A stretch of 9,014 nucleotides of DNA from Burkholderiales bacterium (GTDB lineage Bacteria > Pseudomonadota > Gammaproteobacteria > Burkholderiales > Burkholderiaceae), in contig CANBUA010000201.1 in NCBI GenBank assembly GCA_947372535.1, positions 1-9,014 of the forward strand. Reading direction: 5' to 3'. This document shows, in pieces, positions 1-5,864 of this stretch (its first letter is position 1; each line of letters begins with the position of its first letter). Both the position numbers and the translations under genes were made by a program. The notes beneath the pieces are model-generated. The model had not been told where the DNA came from. It saw only the letters and a list, made by a program, of their open reading frames with translations, and did no database searches.

Positions 1-104
1 ACAACGACCGGCTCGACCGGAAGGCCCAGGCGGGCACGGCGTTCAAACCAATGGTGAACGAAATTGCCGCCGATGAAGCCGGCGCCTCCGGTGATCAGGA
101 TCAT
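1..104 (-). CDS. rfbB: NAD-dependent sugar-nucleotide dehydratase, N-terminal part (probable dTDP-glucose 4,6-dehydratase)
   Basis: Only the first 34 codons are in the window; the gene runs off the left edge. The protein begins MILITGGAGFIGGNFVHHW, which carries the GGAGFIG dinucleotide-binding turn of the extended short-chain dehydrogenase family right at the N terminus. The following NFV-x-x-W is typical of RfbB/RmlB, which turns dTDP-glucose into dTDP-4-keto-6-deoxyglucose in rhamnose synthesis; a UDP-sugar epimerase is the main alternative. The ATG at 102-104 is chosen because the family starts immediately before the glycine-rich turn. No convincing Shine-Dalgarno sequence lies in front of it. 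It diverges from the sugar-phosphate nucleotidyltransferase at 307, which fits an activated-sugar or surface-polysaccharide locus. Family membership is seen directly; the exact substrate is inferred from about 34 residues. Confidence 0.68.
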   Translation of the reverse strand, partial: MILITGGAGFIGGNFVHHWFERRARLGLPVEPVV

Positions 105-140
105 GATCGTGTTGTCTGGTTAAGGAGATGGATTTGTCTT

Positions 141-164
141 TGGCGGACAGTATCGTGTCTGCCA
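141..164. repeat. 24-bp inverted repeat in the divergent intergenic region (operator-like)
   Basis: The two arms are TGGCGGACA (141-149) and TGTCTGCCA (156-164), separated by six bases, with one mismatch in nine pairs (a G-U pair in a plus-strand RNA). It is centred about 49 bp upstream of the dehydratase start, inside the roughly 200-bp gap between two divergent sugar-nucleotide genes. That is where an operator for a dimeric regulator would sit. A hairpin in either leader transcript is also possible. I recognise no named regulator site. Elsewhere in 105-306 I find no convincing -35/-10 pair and no RNA gene. Confidence 0.45.
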
Positions 165-306
165 TGCATCGCTCCCGCCCCATGAAGCAGGGGGATCTGC
201 CAGATGGGCTGAAAATTGCCTTGAAGTTGTGTTTCACTATGTCCGAAACCGCTGGGGTGGCACTGACCGCCGCCTTGTTCCTGGTTAGCAGCGAGAAAGA
301 TAATCT

Positions 307-1410
307 ATGGCAAAAGCAATGATCCTGGCCGCCGGTCAGGGAACGCGGGTCAGGCCCCTTACCAAGAACCTGCCCAAGCCGATGGTCCCCATCCTGGGCA
401 AGCCGGTGATGGAGTACATCATCGAGCACCTGGCGCGCTATGGCGTGACCGAGATCATGGTGAACGTGGCGTTCAACCATTGGAAGATCGAGAACTACTT
501 TGGTGACGGCCACCGCTGGGGGGTCGAGATCGGCTACTCCTACGAAGGCGCACGTGAGCATGGCGAGATCGTGCCCAAGCCCGTGGGTTCGGCCGGCGGC
601 ATGAAGCGCATCCAGGATTTCAGCGGCTTTTTTGACGACACGACCATCGTGCTGTGCGGCGACGCCATCATCGACCTGGACATCAGCGCGGCCCTGTTCG
701 AGCACAAGACCAAGAAGGCGATGGCCAGCGTGGTGACGCTGGAGGTGCCGCTGGAGGATGTCAAGAACTACGGCATCGTGGCGACCGACAGTGAGGGCCG
801 CATCACGGCTTTCCAGGAAAAGCCCAAGCCGGCTGAGGCCTTGTCGCGCAACGCCAGCACGGGCATCTACCTGTTCGAGCCGGCTGTGCTGGAGCTGGTG
901 CCCTCGGGCGTGGAGTTCGACATCGGCAGCCAGTTGTTCCCGATGCTGGCCGAGCAAGGGCTGCCGTTCTACGCCCAGACACGCCATTTCAACTGGATCG
1001 ACATTGGCCGCGTGGCCGATTACTGGGCTGTCAGCCTGCGCGTGCTGAGTGGCGAAGTGGCGCAGATGGACATGCCTGGCACCGAGGTGCGCCCGGGTGT
1101 CTGGGTGGGGCTGAACACCCGCATCGATTGGGACCACGTCAACATCACCGGGCCGGTCTACATCGGATCGGGCAGTTGTATCGAGGCAGGCGCGACCATC
1201 GAAGGGCCGGCTTGGCTGGGCAATGGCTGCTGCCTGCGCACCAACAGCCGCCTGACACGCAGCGTCTTGTTCGATTACACGCGCCTGAGCGAAGGGGCCG
1301 TTTTCGAAGACTTGATCGCCTCGCCGTTCTATTGCGTGGACAAAACCGGCAAGACCACTTACCAAGGTGATGAGCTGACCAGCCTGCGCTGGGGCGACGC
1401 CCGCGCCTGA
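307..1410 (+). CDS. Sugar-phosphate nucleotidyltransferase (mannose-1-phosphate guanylyltransferase-like)
   Basis: A 367-residue protein of the NTP-transferase superfamily that joins a sugar 1-phosphate to a nucleoside triphosphate, giving an NDP-sugar and pyrophosphate. The N terminus holds the signature loop LAAGQGTRVRPLT (residues 7-19) followed by PKP (23-25). GSAGG (94-98) is the base/sugar contact loop, LCGD (116-119) gives the metal-binding aspartate, FQEKP (169-173) is the sugar-contact motif, STGIYLF (184-190) and WIDIGRVADYW (230-240) close the Rossmann-like domain. The C-terminal ~110 residues (GPVYIGSGSCIEAGATIEG and onward) look like a left-handed beta-helix of hexapeptide repeats, as in GMP pyrophosphorylases. 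The ATG at 307 matches the family start (KAMILAAG) and has only a weak purine-rich stretch (GAGAAAGA) before it. The neighbouring divergent dehydratase supports a role in activated-sugar supply. GDP-mannose is the likely product, but glucose-1-phosphate cannot be excluded. Confidence 0.9.
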   Translation: MAKAMILAAGQGTRVRPLTKNLPKPMVPILGKPVMEYIIEHLARYGVTEIMVNVAFNHWKIENYFGDGHRWGVEIGYSYEGAREHGEIVPKPVGSAGGMKRIQDFSGFFDDTTIVLCGDAIIDLDISAALFEHKTKKAMASVVTLEVPLEDVKNYGIVATDSEGRITAFQEKPKPAEALSRNASTGIYLFEPAVLELVPSGVEFDIGSQLFPMLAEQGLPFYAQTRHFNWIDIGRVADYWAVSLRVLSGEVAQMDMPGTEVRPGVWVGLNTRIDWDHVNITGPVYIGSGSCIEAGATIEGPAWLGNGCCLRTNSRLTRSVLFDYTRLSEGAVFEDLIASPFYCVDKTGKTTYQGDELTSLRWGDARA

Positions 1411-1415
1411 GGGGC

Positions 1416-1455
1416 CTCTTCGGCGCGCCGGTTTCAGCCGGTGTGCGCCGAGGGG
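1416..1455. terminator. Hairpin between convergent genes, possible bidirectional terminator
   Basis: Bases 1416-1426 pair with 1445-1455 (11 pairs including two T-G), and 1428-1431 pair with 1438-1441 (CCGG with CCGG) around the loop TTTCAG. The hairpin starts six bases after the nucleotidyltransferase stop and covers the last codons and stop of the opposing gene, which is the usual place for a shared terminator. Neither side has a run of T, so it is not a textbook rho-independent terminator. Confidence 0.35.
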
Positions 1456-2072
1456 AACTGGTTCATGGCCGGACCGCCCAGCTGCGCGCGCAATTGCGCC
1501 AGCGCGGAGTGCGGTTGCAGGGCCATCAGGATGCCGGGGTCATCGACCTCGATTTCCACGGAAGGGTAACGAGCCGCCAGGCGACGCAGGCCCTGTTCGC
1601 TGTCCATGCGCACCAGCTCGGAGTAGAGCTCGGCCGCAAAAGCGACTGGGTGGCCCCTCAGGTGGCGGTAGGTCGGGAAGACGATGGGCCCTTGGGCCAG
1701 CCCCCTGATCAAAGCGTGCAGCGTGCCGCTCTGCAACATGGGCATGTCGGCGGGCAGGATCACCCAGCCATCGGCATGCGAGCGTGTCATCACGGCTGAG
1801 GCCAGGCAACGCACCATCCAGTCGCCTTTGGATTCGGTCAGAGGCGGCGCACCGGAGACCAGGATGTCTCGCTTGGGCAGCAGGTCGGCCACCTCATCGG
1901 CTTCGCGCTGCGAGGCCACCAGCAGCATCGGCAGGCCCGATACCATCACGCGGCGCAAGGTGGTGTCCAGCGTGCTGAAATTGGACATGGGCGAGGCGCC
2001 GCCACCCATGTCCGTGCGTGGCGATTCCCCGGAGGGATCGGCCATGACGATGACGGTGGGTAGCGGGTTCAT
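1434..2072 (-). CDS. MobA/MocA-like nucleotidyltransferase homologue with degenerate nucleotide-binding loop
   Basis: From the Met at 2072 the protein has 212 residues and resembles the MobA-like NTP-transferase family that includes molybdenum-cofactor cytidylyl- and guanylyltransferases. Family signs are GWVILPADMPML (residues 102-113), with the metal-binding Asp, FPTYRHLRGHPVAF (132-145) and VDDPGILMAL (176-185). The N-terminal loop that should read LAAGxGxRxG is instead VMADPSGESPRTDMGGG, and the usual lysine just after it is not evident, so ordinary CTP/GTP transfer is doubtful. The reading frame opens further upstream at 2204 (44 more residues), but those residues resemble nothing in the family; Met-2072 places the first beta strand (PTVIVMA) at the usual position. 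A Met at 2045 is also possible. No clear Shine-Dalgarno sequence is seen. No molybdopterin or xanthine-dehydrogenase genes are nearby to fix its role. Family assignment is fairly safe; activity is uncertain. Confidence 0.78.
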   Translation of the reverse strand: MNPLPTVIVMADPSGESPRTDMGGGASPMSNFSTLDTTLRRVMVSGLPMLLVASQREADEVADLLPKRDILVSGAPPLTESKGDWMVRCLASAVMTRSHADGWVILPADMPMLQSGTLHALIRGLAQGPIVFPTYRHLRGHPVAFAAELYSELVRMDSEQGLRRLAARYPSVEIEVDDPGILMALQPHSALAQLRAQLGGPAMNQFPSAHTG

Positions 2073-2117
2073 GACAAAAGTGTGAAAGCATTTGCTGCAT
2101 TGCACCAGAGTGGCACT

Positions 2118-2131
2118 CCCTAGAAGTAGGG
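2118..2131. repeat. Short inverted repeat between the MobA-like gene and pdxH
   Basis: CCCTA (2118-2122) and TAGGG (2127-2131) form a perfect 5-bp dyad around GAAG. It lies in the 146-bp divergent intergenic region. It could be a small operator half-pair or a leader hairpin for the minus-strand gene. I find no persuasive sigma-70 promoter in this gap on either strand, although both genes must be promoted from it or from further away. Confidence 0.25.
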
Positions 2132-2218
2132 TCTTGTAACGGGTTGTTTTTTGGCGGCTTGGCGTGAGTTCTTGGTGCAATTGGCATTTGAATCGGGCTT
2201 CCATGGCTTGACGAGCAC

Positions 2219-2887
2219 ATGCCCGATACTTCAGGCATGGACGACATCAACCAAGCGTTGGCGCAGATGCGCCGCCAATATGACCAAGCTGCTTTGGACG
2301 AGGCCCATGTGCAGGCCGACCCGCTGGCGCAATTTCAGCAGTGGTTCGACCAAGCCGTGCTGGCCAAGGCGGTGGAGCCCAATGCCATGACCTTGGCCAC
2401 GGTGGGCGAGGGCGGCAGGCCCTCGACACGCGTCGTGTTGCTCAAGGGGCTGGATGAGCGCGGGCTGGTGTGGTTCACCAACTACGAAAGCCGCAAGGGA
2501 CAGGAGCTGGCGCACAACGACCAGGCGGCCTTGCAGTTTTTCTGGCCTGAGCTGGAGCGCGTGGTGCGCGTTGAAGGCCGGGTGGCCAAGGTGGCCGATG
2601 CCGAATCGGACGAGTATTACCGCTCGCGCCCGCTGGGCTCGCGCATTGGTGCCTGGGCTTCGCCGCAAAGCCAGGTGATTGCCTCACGCGAGGTGCTGGA
2701 GGCCACCTGGGCCGAGAACCAGGCGCGCCAGGGGCAAGACCCCAACCGGCCGCCGAACTGGGGCGGCTTCCGCCTGGTGCCCGATTACTGGGAGTTCTGG
2801 CAGGGGCGCGCTTCTCGGCTGCATGACCGGTTGAGCTTCAAGCGCCAGGGCGAGGGCGGCTGGCAGCTCGCACGCCTGGCGCCCTGA
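2219..2887 (+). CDS. pdxH: Pyridoxamine/pyridoxine 5'-phosphate oxidase
   Basis: A cytosolic flavoenzyme that oxidises pyridoxine or pyridoxamine 5'-phosphate to pyridoxal 5'-phosphate with FMN and oxygen, the last step of de novo synthesis and of salvage. The 222-residue length is normal. FMN-site motifs are RVVLLK (71-76), FTNYESRKG (86-94), [14 protein letters not shown] (107-120) and [12 protein letters not shown] (141-152). [16 protein letters not shown] (181-196) is followed by RLHDR (200-204), whose Arg and His contact the substrate phosphate and ring in the E. coli enzyme. The ATG at 2219 is taken. Met7 at 2237, with CAGG four bases before it, is an equally good start and would remove only six residues. 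It diverges from the MobA-like gene and converges on msrA, whose stop is 18 bp away. Confidence 0.97.
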   Translation: MPDTSGMDDINQALAQMRRQYDQAALDEAHVQADPLAQFQQWFDQAVLAKAVEPNAMTLATVGEGGRPSTRVVLLKGLDERGLVWFTNYESRKGQELAHNDQAALQFFWPELERVVRVEGRVAKVADAESDEYYRSRPLGSRIGAWASPQSQVIASREVLEATWAENQARQGQDPNRPPNWGGFRLVPDYWEFWQGRASRLHDRLSFKRQGEGGWQLARLAP

Positions 2888-2908
2888 GCACGGCTGTTCG
2901 CGGGCTCA
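2885..2908. terminator. Small hairpin spanning the convergent pdxH/msrA stop codons
   Basis: TGAGC (2885-2889) pairs with GCTCA (2904-2908), with two further pairs inside after an A/G mismatch. The two outer triplets are the stop codons of the two converging genes, so any structure there is constrained by codons as well. It is short and lacks a T-tract; a weak bidirectional terminator at best. Confidence 0.25.
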
Positions 2909-3463
2909 TGCACCGCCGGTGTCCAGGTGGCCGAAGGTCTGGTGGAACTTGGCCACCTTAGGCGCGACCACAAAGGCGCAGTACCCGGCCGCTGGGTTGT
3001 GCTCGAAGTAATGCTGGTGGTAGGCCTCGGCCGGGTGGTAGTTGGCCAGCCGCAGCACCTCCGTGACAATGGGCTTGCCGCCATAGGCGCCCGCTGCTTC
3101 CAAGGCCTTGATGTGGGCGCGCGCGGCTTCGGCCTGGGTGTCATCCTGGGTGTAGATGGCGGAGCGGTACTGGGTGCCGACGTCGTTGCCCTGGCGGTTG
3201 AGCGTGGTCGGATCGTGCACGGTGAACAGCACGTCCAGCAGCTCGGGATAGGTCACGACGGCCGGATCGTAGGTCACCTGCACGACCTCTGCGTGGCCGG
3301 TGGTGCCGGAACAGACGGCTTCATACGTGGGGTGAGGGTGCGGCCCGTTGCTGTAGCCCGATTCGGCCTTGATGACGCCGCGGACGCGGCTGAACACGGC
3401 TTCGATGCACCAGAAACAGCCGCCGGCGAAGGTGGCTTGCGCAAGGGGGGGCGTGGCGGTCAT
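2906..3463 (-). CDS. msrA: Peptide-methionine (S)-S-oxide reductase MsrA
   Basis: Repairs oxidised proteins by reducing methionine-S-sulfoxide, using thioredoxin for recycling. The 185-residue protein has the catalytic signature GGCFWCIE (14-21) with nucleophile Cys16 and the conserved Glu21. Further family motifs are GYSNG (36-40), YEAVCSGTTGHAEVVQV (47-63), HDPTTLNRQGNDVGTQYRS (83-101) and YHQHYF (148-153). Cys162 in the C-terminal stretch is a candidate resolving cysteine. There is no signal peptide, so it is cytosolic. The start at 3463 is supported by CAGGAG with a six-base spacer on the minus strand. The gene lies 43 bp behind the second diguanylate cyclase on the same strand, so a three-gene transcript is plausible. 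A 13-bp palindrome at 3471-3483 overlaps its ribosome-binding site. Confidence 0.97.
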   Translation of the reverse strand: MTATPPLAQATFAGGCFWCIEAVFSRVRGVIKAESGYSNGPHPHPTYEAVCSGTTGHAEVVQVTYDPAVVTYPELLDVLFTVHDPTTLNRQGNDVGTQYRSAIYTQDDTQAEAARAHIKALEAAGAYGGKPIVTEVLRLANYHPAEAYHQHYFEHNPAAGYCAFVVAPKVAKFHQTFGHLDTGGA

Positions 3464-3470
3464 GCGGGGC

Positions 3471-3483
3471 TCCTGTTCAACAG
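3471..3483. repeat. 13-bp palindrome overlapping the msrA ribosome-binding site
   Basis: CCTGTT-C-AACAGG is a perfect 6-1-6 dyad. On the minus strand its distal arm merges with the Shine-Dalgarno sequence (CAGGAG) of msrA. In RNA it could form a 4-5 bp hairpin with a short loop that partly hides the ribosome-binding site; as DNA it could bind a dimer. It does not fit the LexA pattern, which needs eight bases between CTGT and ACAG. Confidence 0.35.
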
Positions 3484-3506
3484 GCCCCCAGGTTAGCGCG
3501 TTTGGC

Positions 3507-4634
3507 TCAATCGGCGATGACGCCGCGCCGACGACCCTGGTGCTTGGCGGTGTACAGCGCCCGGTCGGCGCGCTCGAGCATCAAGTCCAGCGACTCGTCG
3601 GTGCGCGGCACGGCCACGCCGGCGGAAAACGCCAGGCGTAAATCGGGCACGCTGGCGCACACGATGGCATCGACCAGGGTGTGCTGGATGCGGTCGATGG
3701 CGATCATGGCCCGGTTGGCCGGCTGGGTGTCGGGCAGCAGCAGGATGAACTCCTCGCCGCCCCAGCGGCCCACGAGGTCGGTTTCTCGCAAAGCGGCTTG
3801 GGCGATGTCGGCAAAAGCTTGCAGCACCTCGTCGCCCACTTGGTGGCCGTGGTTGTCATTGACCAGTTTGAAGTGATCCAGGTCGATCAGCACCAAGGCC
3901 ATGCCCACGCCGGAGCGTTCGGCCCGGGCGACTTCGCGCGCGATGATGTCCACCATGTGGCGACGGTTGAACAGCCCCGTTAGCGGATCGTGCGCGACGA
4001 TGTGCTCGACCTGCTGCACCGCCTCGGTCAGCACCTTCTTTTGTGTGCGGACCTCGGCGCGCATCTGGCTGTAGTTGTCCGACAGGATGGTCAGCAGCAG
4101 CATGATGAAGGCGGCCATGGTCAGGTTCATGGCTTCGCGCGGGGCATCGAACGCCCAGGCCGGAGCCCACAGCGCGCCGCCTACCCATGCCGCGATCACC
4201 GAGACCGTGGCCGCCGCGCCCACGATGCGCACCTCGTTGCGCGTCAAACTGAGCAGCCCGAAGACTTGGATCAGGCACATCACCTGGAGCAGCGAGCCCC
4301 GGCTGTCTGGTGCAATCACATAAGAATAGGCGCACACCGCGTAGCCGATGATCATCTGCAGCACCACCAGCGCAGGGTCGGCCAGGTGCGCGGTTTTGCC
4401 GCTGCGCACCAGGGGGTAGAAGGCCAGCCCGAGGATGAGCTGGCCCATCAGCAAGGGGTGGCCCCCATCACGGTGGATCAGCAGGCCGCGGTGCATGGCC
4501 AGCGTCATGATGGCGATCCAGCCCAGGTAGATCACCCCGGCGATGAAGCACAGCCGCACGCGGATGCGCAGCCTGGGGTCTTGGCCAAAGAGCACATCGC
4601 CCACGCGGGAGGTCCAGGGCAGGTGGCCGATCAT
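3507..4634 (-). CDS. Membrane diguanylate cyclase, second of tandem pair, intact I-site
   Basis: Makes cyclic di-GMP from two GTP at the inner membrane. The first ~187 of 375 residues contain about six hydrophobic segments (near 29-47, 60-77, 87-107, 113-130, 135-157, 168-186) matching no MASE domain I can name. A charged linker (188-213) leads into the GGDEF domain, which opens at HDPLTGLFNRR (215-225). The metal-binding Asp is in LIDLDHFK (249-256), the active-site motif is GGEEF (292-296), and FSAGVA (336-341) and ERADRALYTAK (354-364) follow. RETD (283-286) sits five residues before GGEEF, the correct place for the RxxD product-inhibition site. The start at 4634 overlaps the stop of the upstream cyclase as ATGA, and no Shine-Dalgarno sequence precedes it, so translational coupling is likely. 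It shares PxSRG and RExxNLxMA motifs in the membrane part with its neighbour, which shows duplication. Confidence 0.95.
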   Translation of the reverse strand: MIGHLPWTSRVGDVLFGQDPRLRIRVRLCFIAGVIYLGWIAIMTLAMHRGLLIHRDGGHPLLMGQLILGLAFYPLVRSGKTAHLADPALVVLQMIIGYAVCAYSYVIAPDSRGSLLQVMCLIQVFGLLSLTRNEVRIVGAAATVSVIAAWVGGALWAPAWAFDAPREAMNLTMAAFIMLLLTILSDNYSQMRAEVRTQKKVLTEAVQQVEHIVAHDPLTGLFNRRHMVDIIAREVARAERSGVGMALVLIDLDHFKLVNDNHGHQVGDEVLQAFADIAQAALRETDLVGRWGGEEFILLLPDTQPANRAMIAIDRIQHTLVDAIVCASVPDLRLAFSAGVAVPRTDESLDLMLERADRALYTAKHQGRRRGVIAD

Positions 4635-5758
4635 GAGGCCGAGCGCACTTGGTTGCGGCCGCCGTTCTTGGCCTGGTAGAGGGCCTGATCGGCGCGGGCC
4701 ACGAGCTGGTCTTCGCCCTCATGGACGTGAGCATGTTCGGTGATGCCGGCGGAGAATCTCACCGACAAGGCTGGCGAGATGGGCGCCCAGTCGAATTGTT
4801 CGATGTGCCGCCGCAGGCCATCGAGGGTGGCCATGGCCTGGTAGGTGTTTTGCTCGGGCAGCAGCACCAGGAACTCCTCGCCGCCCCAGCGCGCGACCGA
4901 ATCGGCCTTGGGCAGGTAGTCGGCGGCCAGCTTGGCAAAAGTCTTGAGCACGGCATCGCCCACGGCGTGCCCATGCTGGTCGTTGATGAGCTTGAAGTGA
5001 TCCAGGTCGATGATGGCCAGGGCAAAACAGCGCCCGCTGCGGGCAAAGCGCTTGACCTCGTGGTCGATCAAATGGCTCATGTGATATCGGTTGAACAGGC
5101 CGGTGAGCGAATCGCGCTGCGAGGCTTCTTCCAGCTGATTCAAGGCCTCTTGCAGATCGACCCGTTGCTGCAACTGGCGATGACGCACCGCCCGCACATC
5201 GCGCGCGATCAAGGACAGCGCCGGCAACTGGATGCCCGCCATGATCAGGTTGAGCACCTCGCGCCTGCCTTGGAAGTTCTCGGGCCTCATCCACCAGCAC
5301 AAGGCCAGGGTGACGCAAAGCAGCAGCACAGCACTGACCGCCGAGGTGAGCAGTTGCCGTGAGCTCAAGCGCTGCATGTCGGAGGCCAGCACCAGACACA
5401 GCAACTGCAAGGCCGTGCCGCGTGACTCAGGCGTGAGGGCATAACTGAGCACGATGGCGCTGATGCCAAAGAGCACTTGCTCGAAGGCCAGAGTGGTGTG
5501 GGGGCTGCCCAGACGCAACATGACGTAGAAGCTGCCCATGCCGACCCAGTGGTAGGCGATCTGCCCCAAGCCGGCCCAGACGGGGATGTCACCGGCCCAC
5601 ACCTGGATCAAGAGCAAGATGCCGGCAAAACCGTAAGGCCACCAGGTGCGACAAAGGTGCTTGATCGAAGCCTGCTGAGCGGCGTTGTTCCCCCAGATTC
5701 CACCGCGGCCTGTGTCAGGCGGGTGTGTCTGGGGGGTGTTGCTCATCAATGGCTGCAT
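4631..5758 (-). CDS. Membrane diguanylate cyclase, first of tandem pair, I-site arginine lost
   Basis: Paralogue of the following gene with the same plan: a short polar N terminus, about six hydrophobic segments to near residue 187, a coiled-coil-like linker (QLQQRVDLQEALNQLEEA) and a C-terminal GGDEF domain. Numbering from the chosen start, the domain has RDSLTGLFNRYH, AIIDLDHFK with the metal Asp at 251, GGEEF at 292-296, FSAGI and ARADQALYQAK, so catalysis looks intact. The site five residues before GGEEF reads PKAD (283-286) instead of RxxD, so high-affinity product inhibition should be weakened. The ATG at 5756-5758 is preferred because GGAG precedes it by nine bases and because it gives exactly 375 residues, equal to its paralogue with matching motif positions. 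The frame is open to an ATG at 5827, and MSNT at 5746 is another option. The stop overlaps the next start (ATGA). Confidence 0.94.
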   Translation of the reverse strand: MQPLMSNTPQTHPPDTGRGGIWGNNAAQQASIKHLCRTWWPYGFAGILLLIQVWAGDIPVWAGLGQIAYHWVGMGSFYVMLRLGSPHTTLAFEQVLFGISAIVLSYALTPESRGTALQLLCLVLASDMQRLSSRQLLTSAVSAVLLLCVTLALCWWMRPENFQGRREVLNLIMAGIQLPALSLIARDVRAVRHRQLQQRVDLQEALNQLEEASQRDSLTGLFNRYHMSHLIDHEVKRFARSGRCFALAIIDLDHFKLINDQHGHAVGDAVLKTFAKLAADYLPKADSVARWGGEEFLVLLPEQNTYQAMATLDGLRRHIEQFDWAPISPALSVRFSAGITEHAHVHEGEDQLVARADQALYQAKNGGRNQVRSAS

Positions 5759-5769
5759 GCAGATCGGCT

Positions 5770-5782
5770 CCGGTCTGACCGG
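5770..5782. repeat. 13-bp palindrome upstream of the diguanylate cyclase pair
   Basis: CCGGTC-T-GACCGG is a perfect 6-1-6 dyad ending 12 bp before the chosen start codon. On the minus strand its last arm runs into the GGAG ribosome-binding site. If the promoter proposed at 5784-5810 is real, the dyad lies on the transcription start, a common place for a repressor site. An RNA hairpin hiding the ribosome-binding site is the alternative. Confidence 0.4.
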
Positions 5783-5783
5783 T

Positions 5784-5810
5784 ATTTCGACATGTGACAG
5801 CCTAACTTGA
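5784..5810 (-). promoter_or_regulatory. Possible sigma-28 (FliA)-like promoter for the cyclase pair
   Basis: On the minus strand TCAAGTTA is followed after exactly 11 bases by GTCGAAAT. The enterobacterial FliA consensus is TAAAGTTT-N11-GCCGATAA, so six of eight and five of eight positions match at the right spacing. The predicted start is about 20 nt before the chosen ATG. No better sigma-70 promoter is visible between the terminator at 5834 and the gene. The match is imperfect and could be chance. Confidence 0.3.
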
Positions 5811-5833
5811 TGGCGATGTTGATGCACGCCTGC

Positions 5834-5864
5834 AAATTAAAAGCCCCCGGGCGAAGCCGGGGGC
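5834..5864 (-). terminator. Strong rho-independent terminator (minus strand)
   Basis: A perfect 8-bp GC stem, GCCCCCGG (5843-5850) with CCGGGGGC (5857-5864), closes a six-base loop and on the minus strand is followed by TTTTAATTT. It ends transcription coming from ubiD and the hairpin-rich segment after it, and insulates the diguanylate cyclase genes that begin just downstream. Confidence 0.88.

Noticed and set aside
299..304. GATAAT as a -10 box for the nucleotidyltransferase
   Set aside because: It would start RNA inside the gene, after the family-supported ATG, and the -35 candidate (TTGTTC, 18-bp spacer) is poor.
128..322. 64-codon ORF upstream of the nucleotidyltransferase, with AAGGAG directly before its ATG
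   Set aside because: The Shine-Dalgarno sequence touches the ATG (a TTG at 134 would be better spaced). The product resembles nothing, and the frame overlaps the next gene. Not supported enough to call.
43..1365. 440-codon open frame on the minus strand opposite the nucleotidyltransferase
   Set aside because: Its translation is rich in His, Asp, Arg and Ala, with no motif. It is the antisense shadow of a gene with clear family signatures.
2100..2117. TGCACCA-GAG-TGGCAC, resembling an NtrC site or sigma-54 -24 element
   Set aside because: The second half-site does not match the NtrC dyad, and no GC doublet lies at the correct spacing for a -12 element on either strand.
2927..3496. 189-codon plus-strand frame opposite msrA
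   Set aside because: Antisense shadow; the minus strand carries every MsrA motif.
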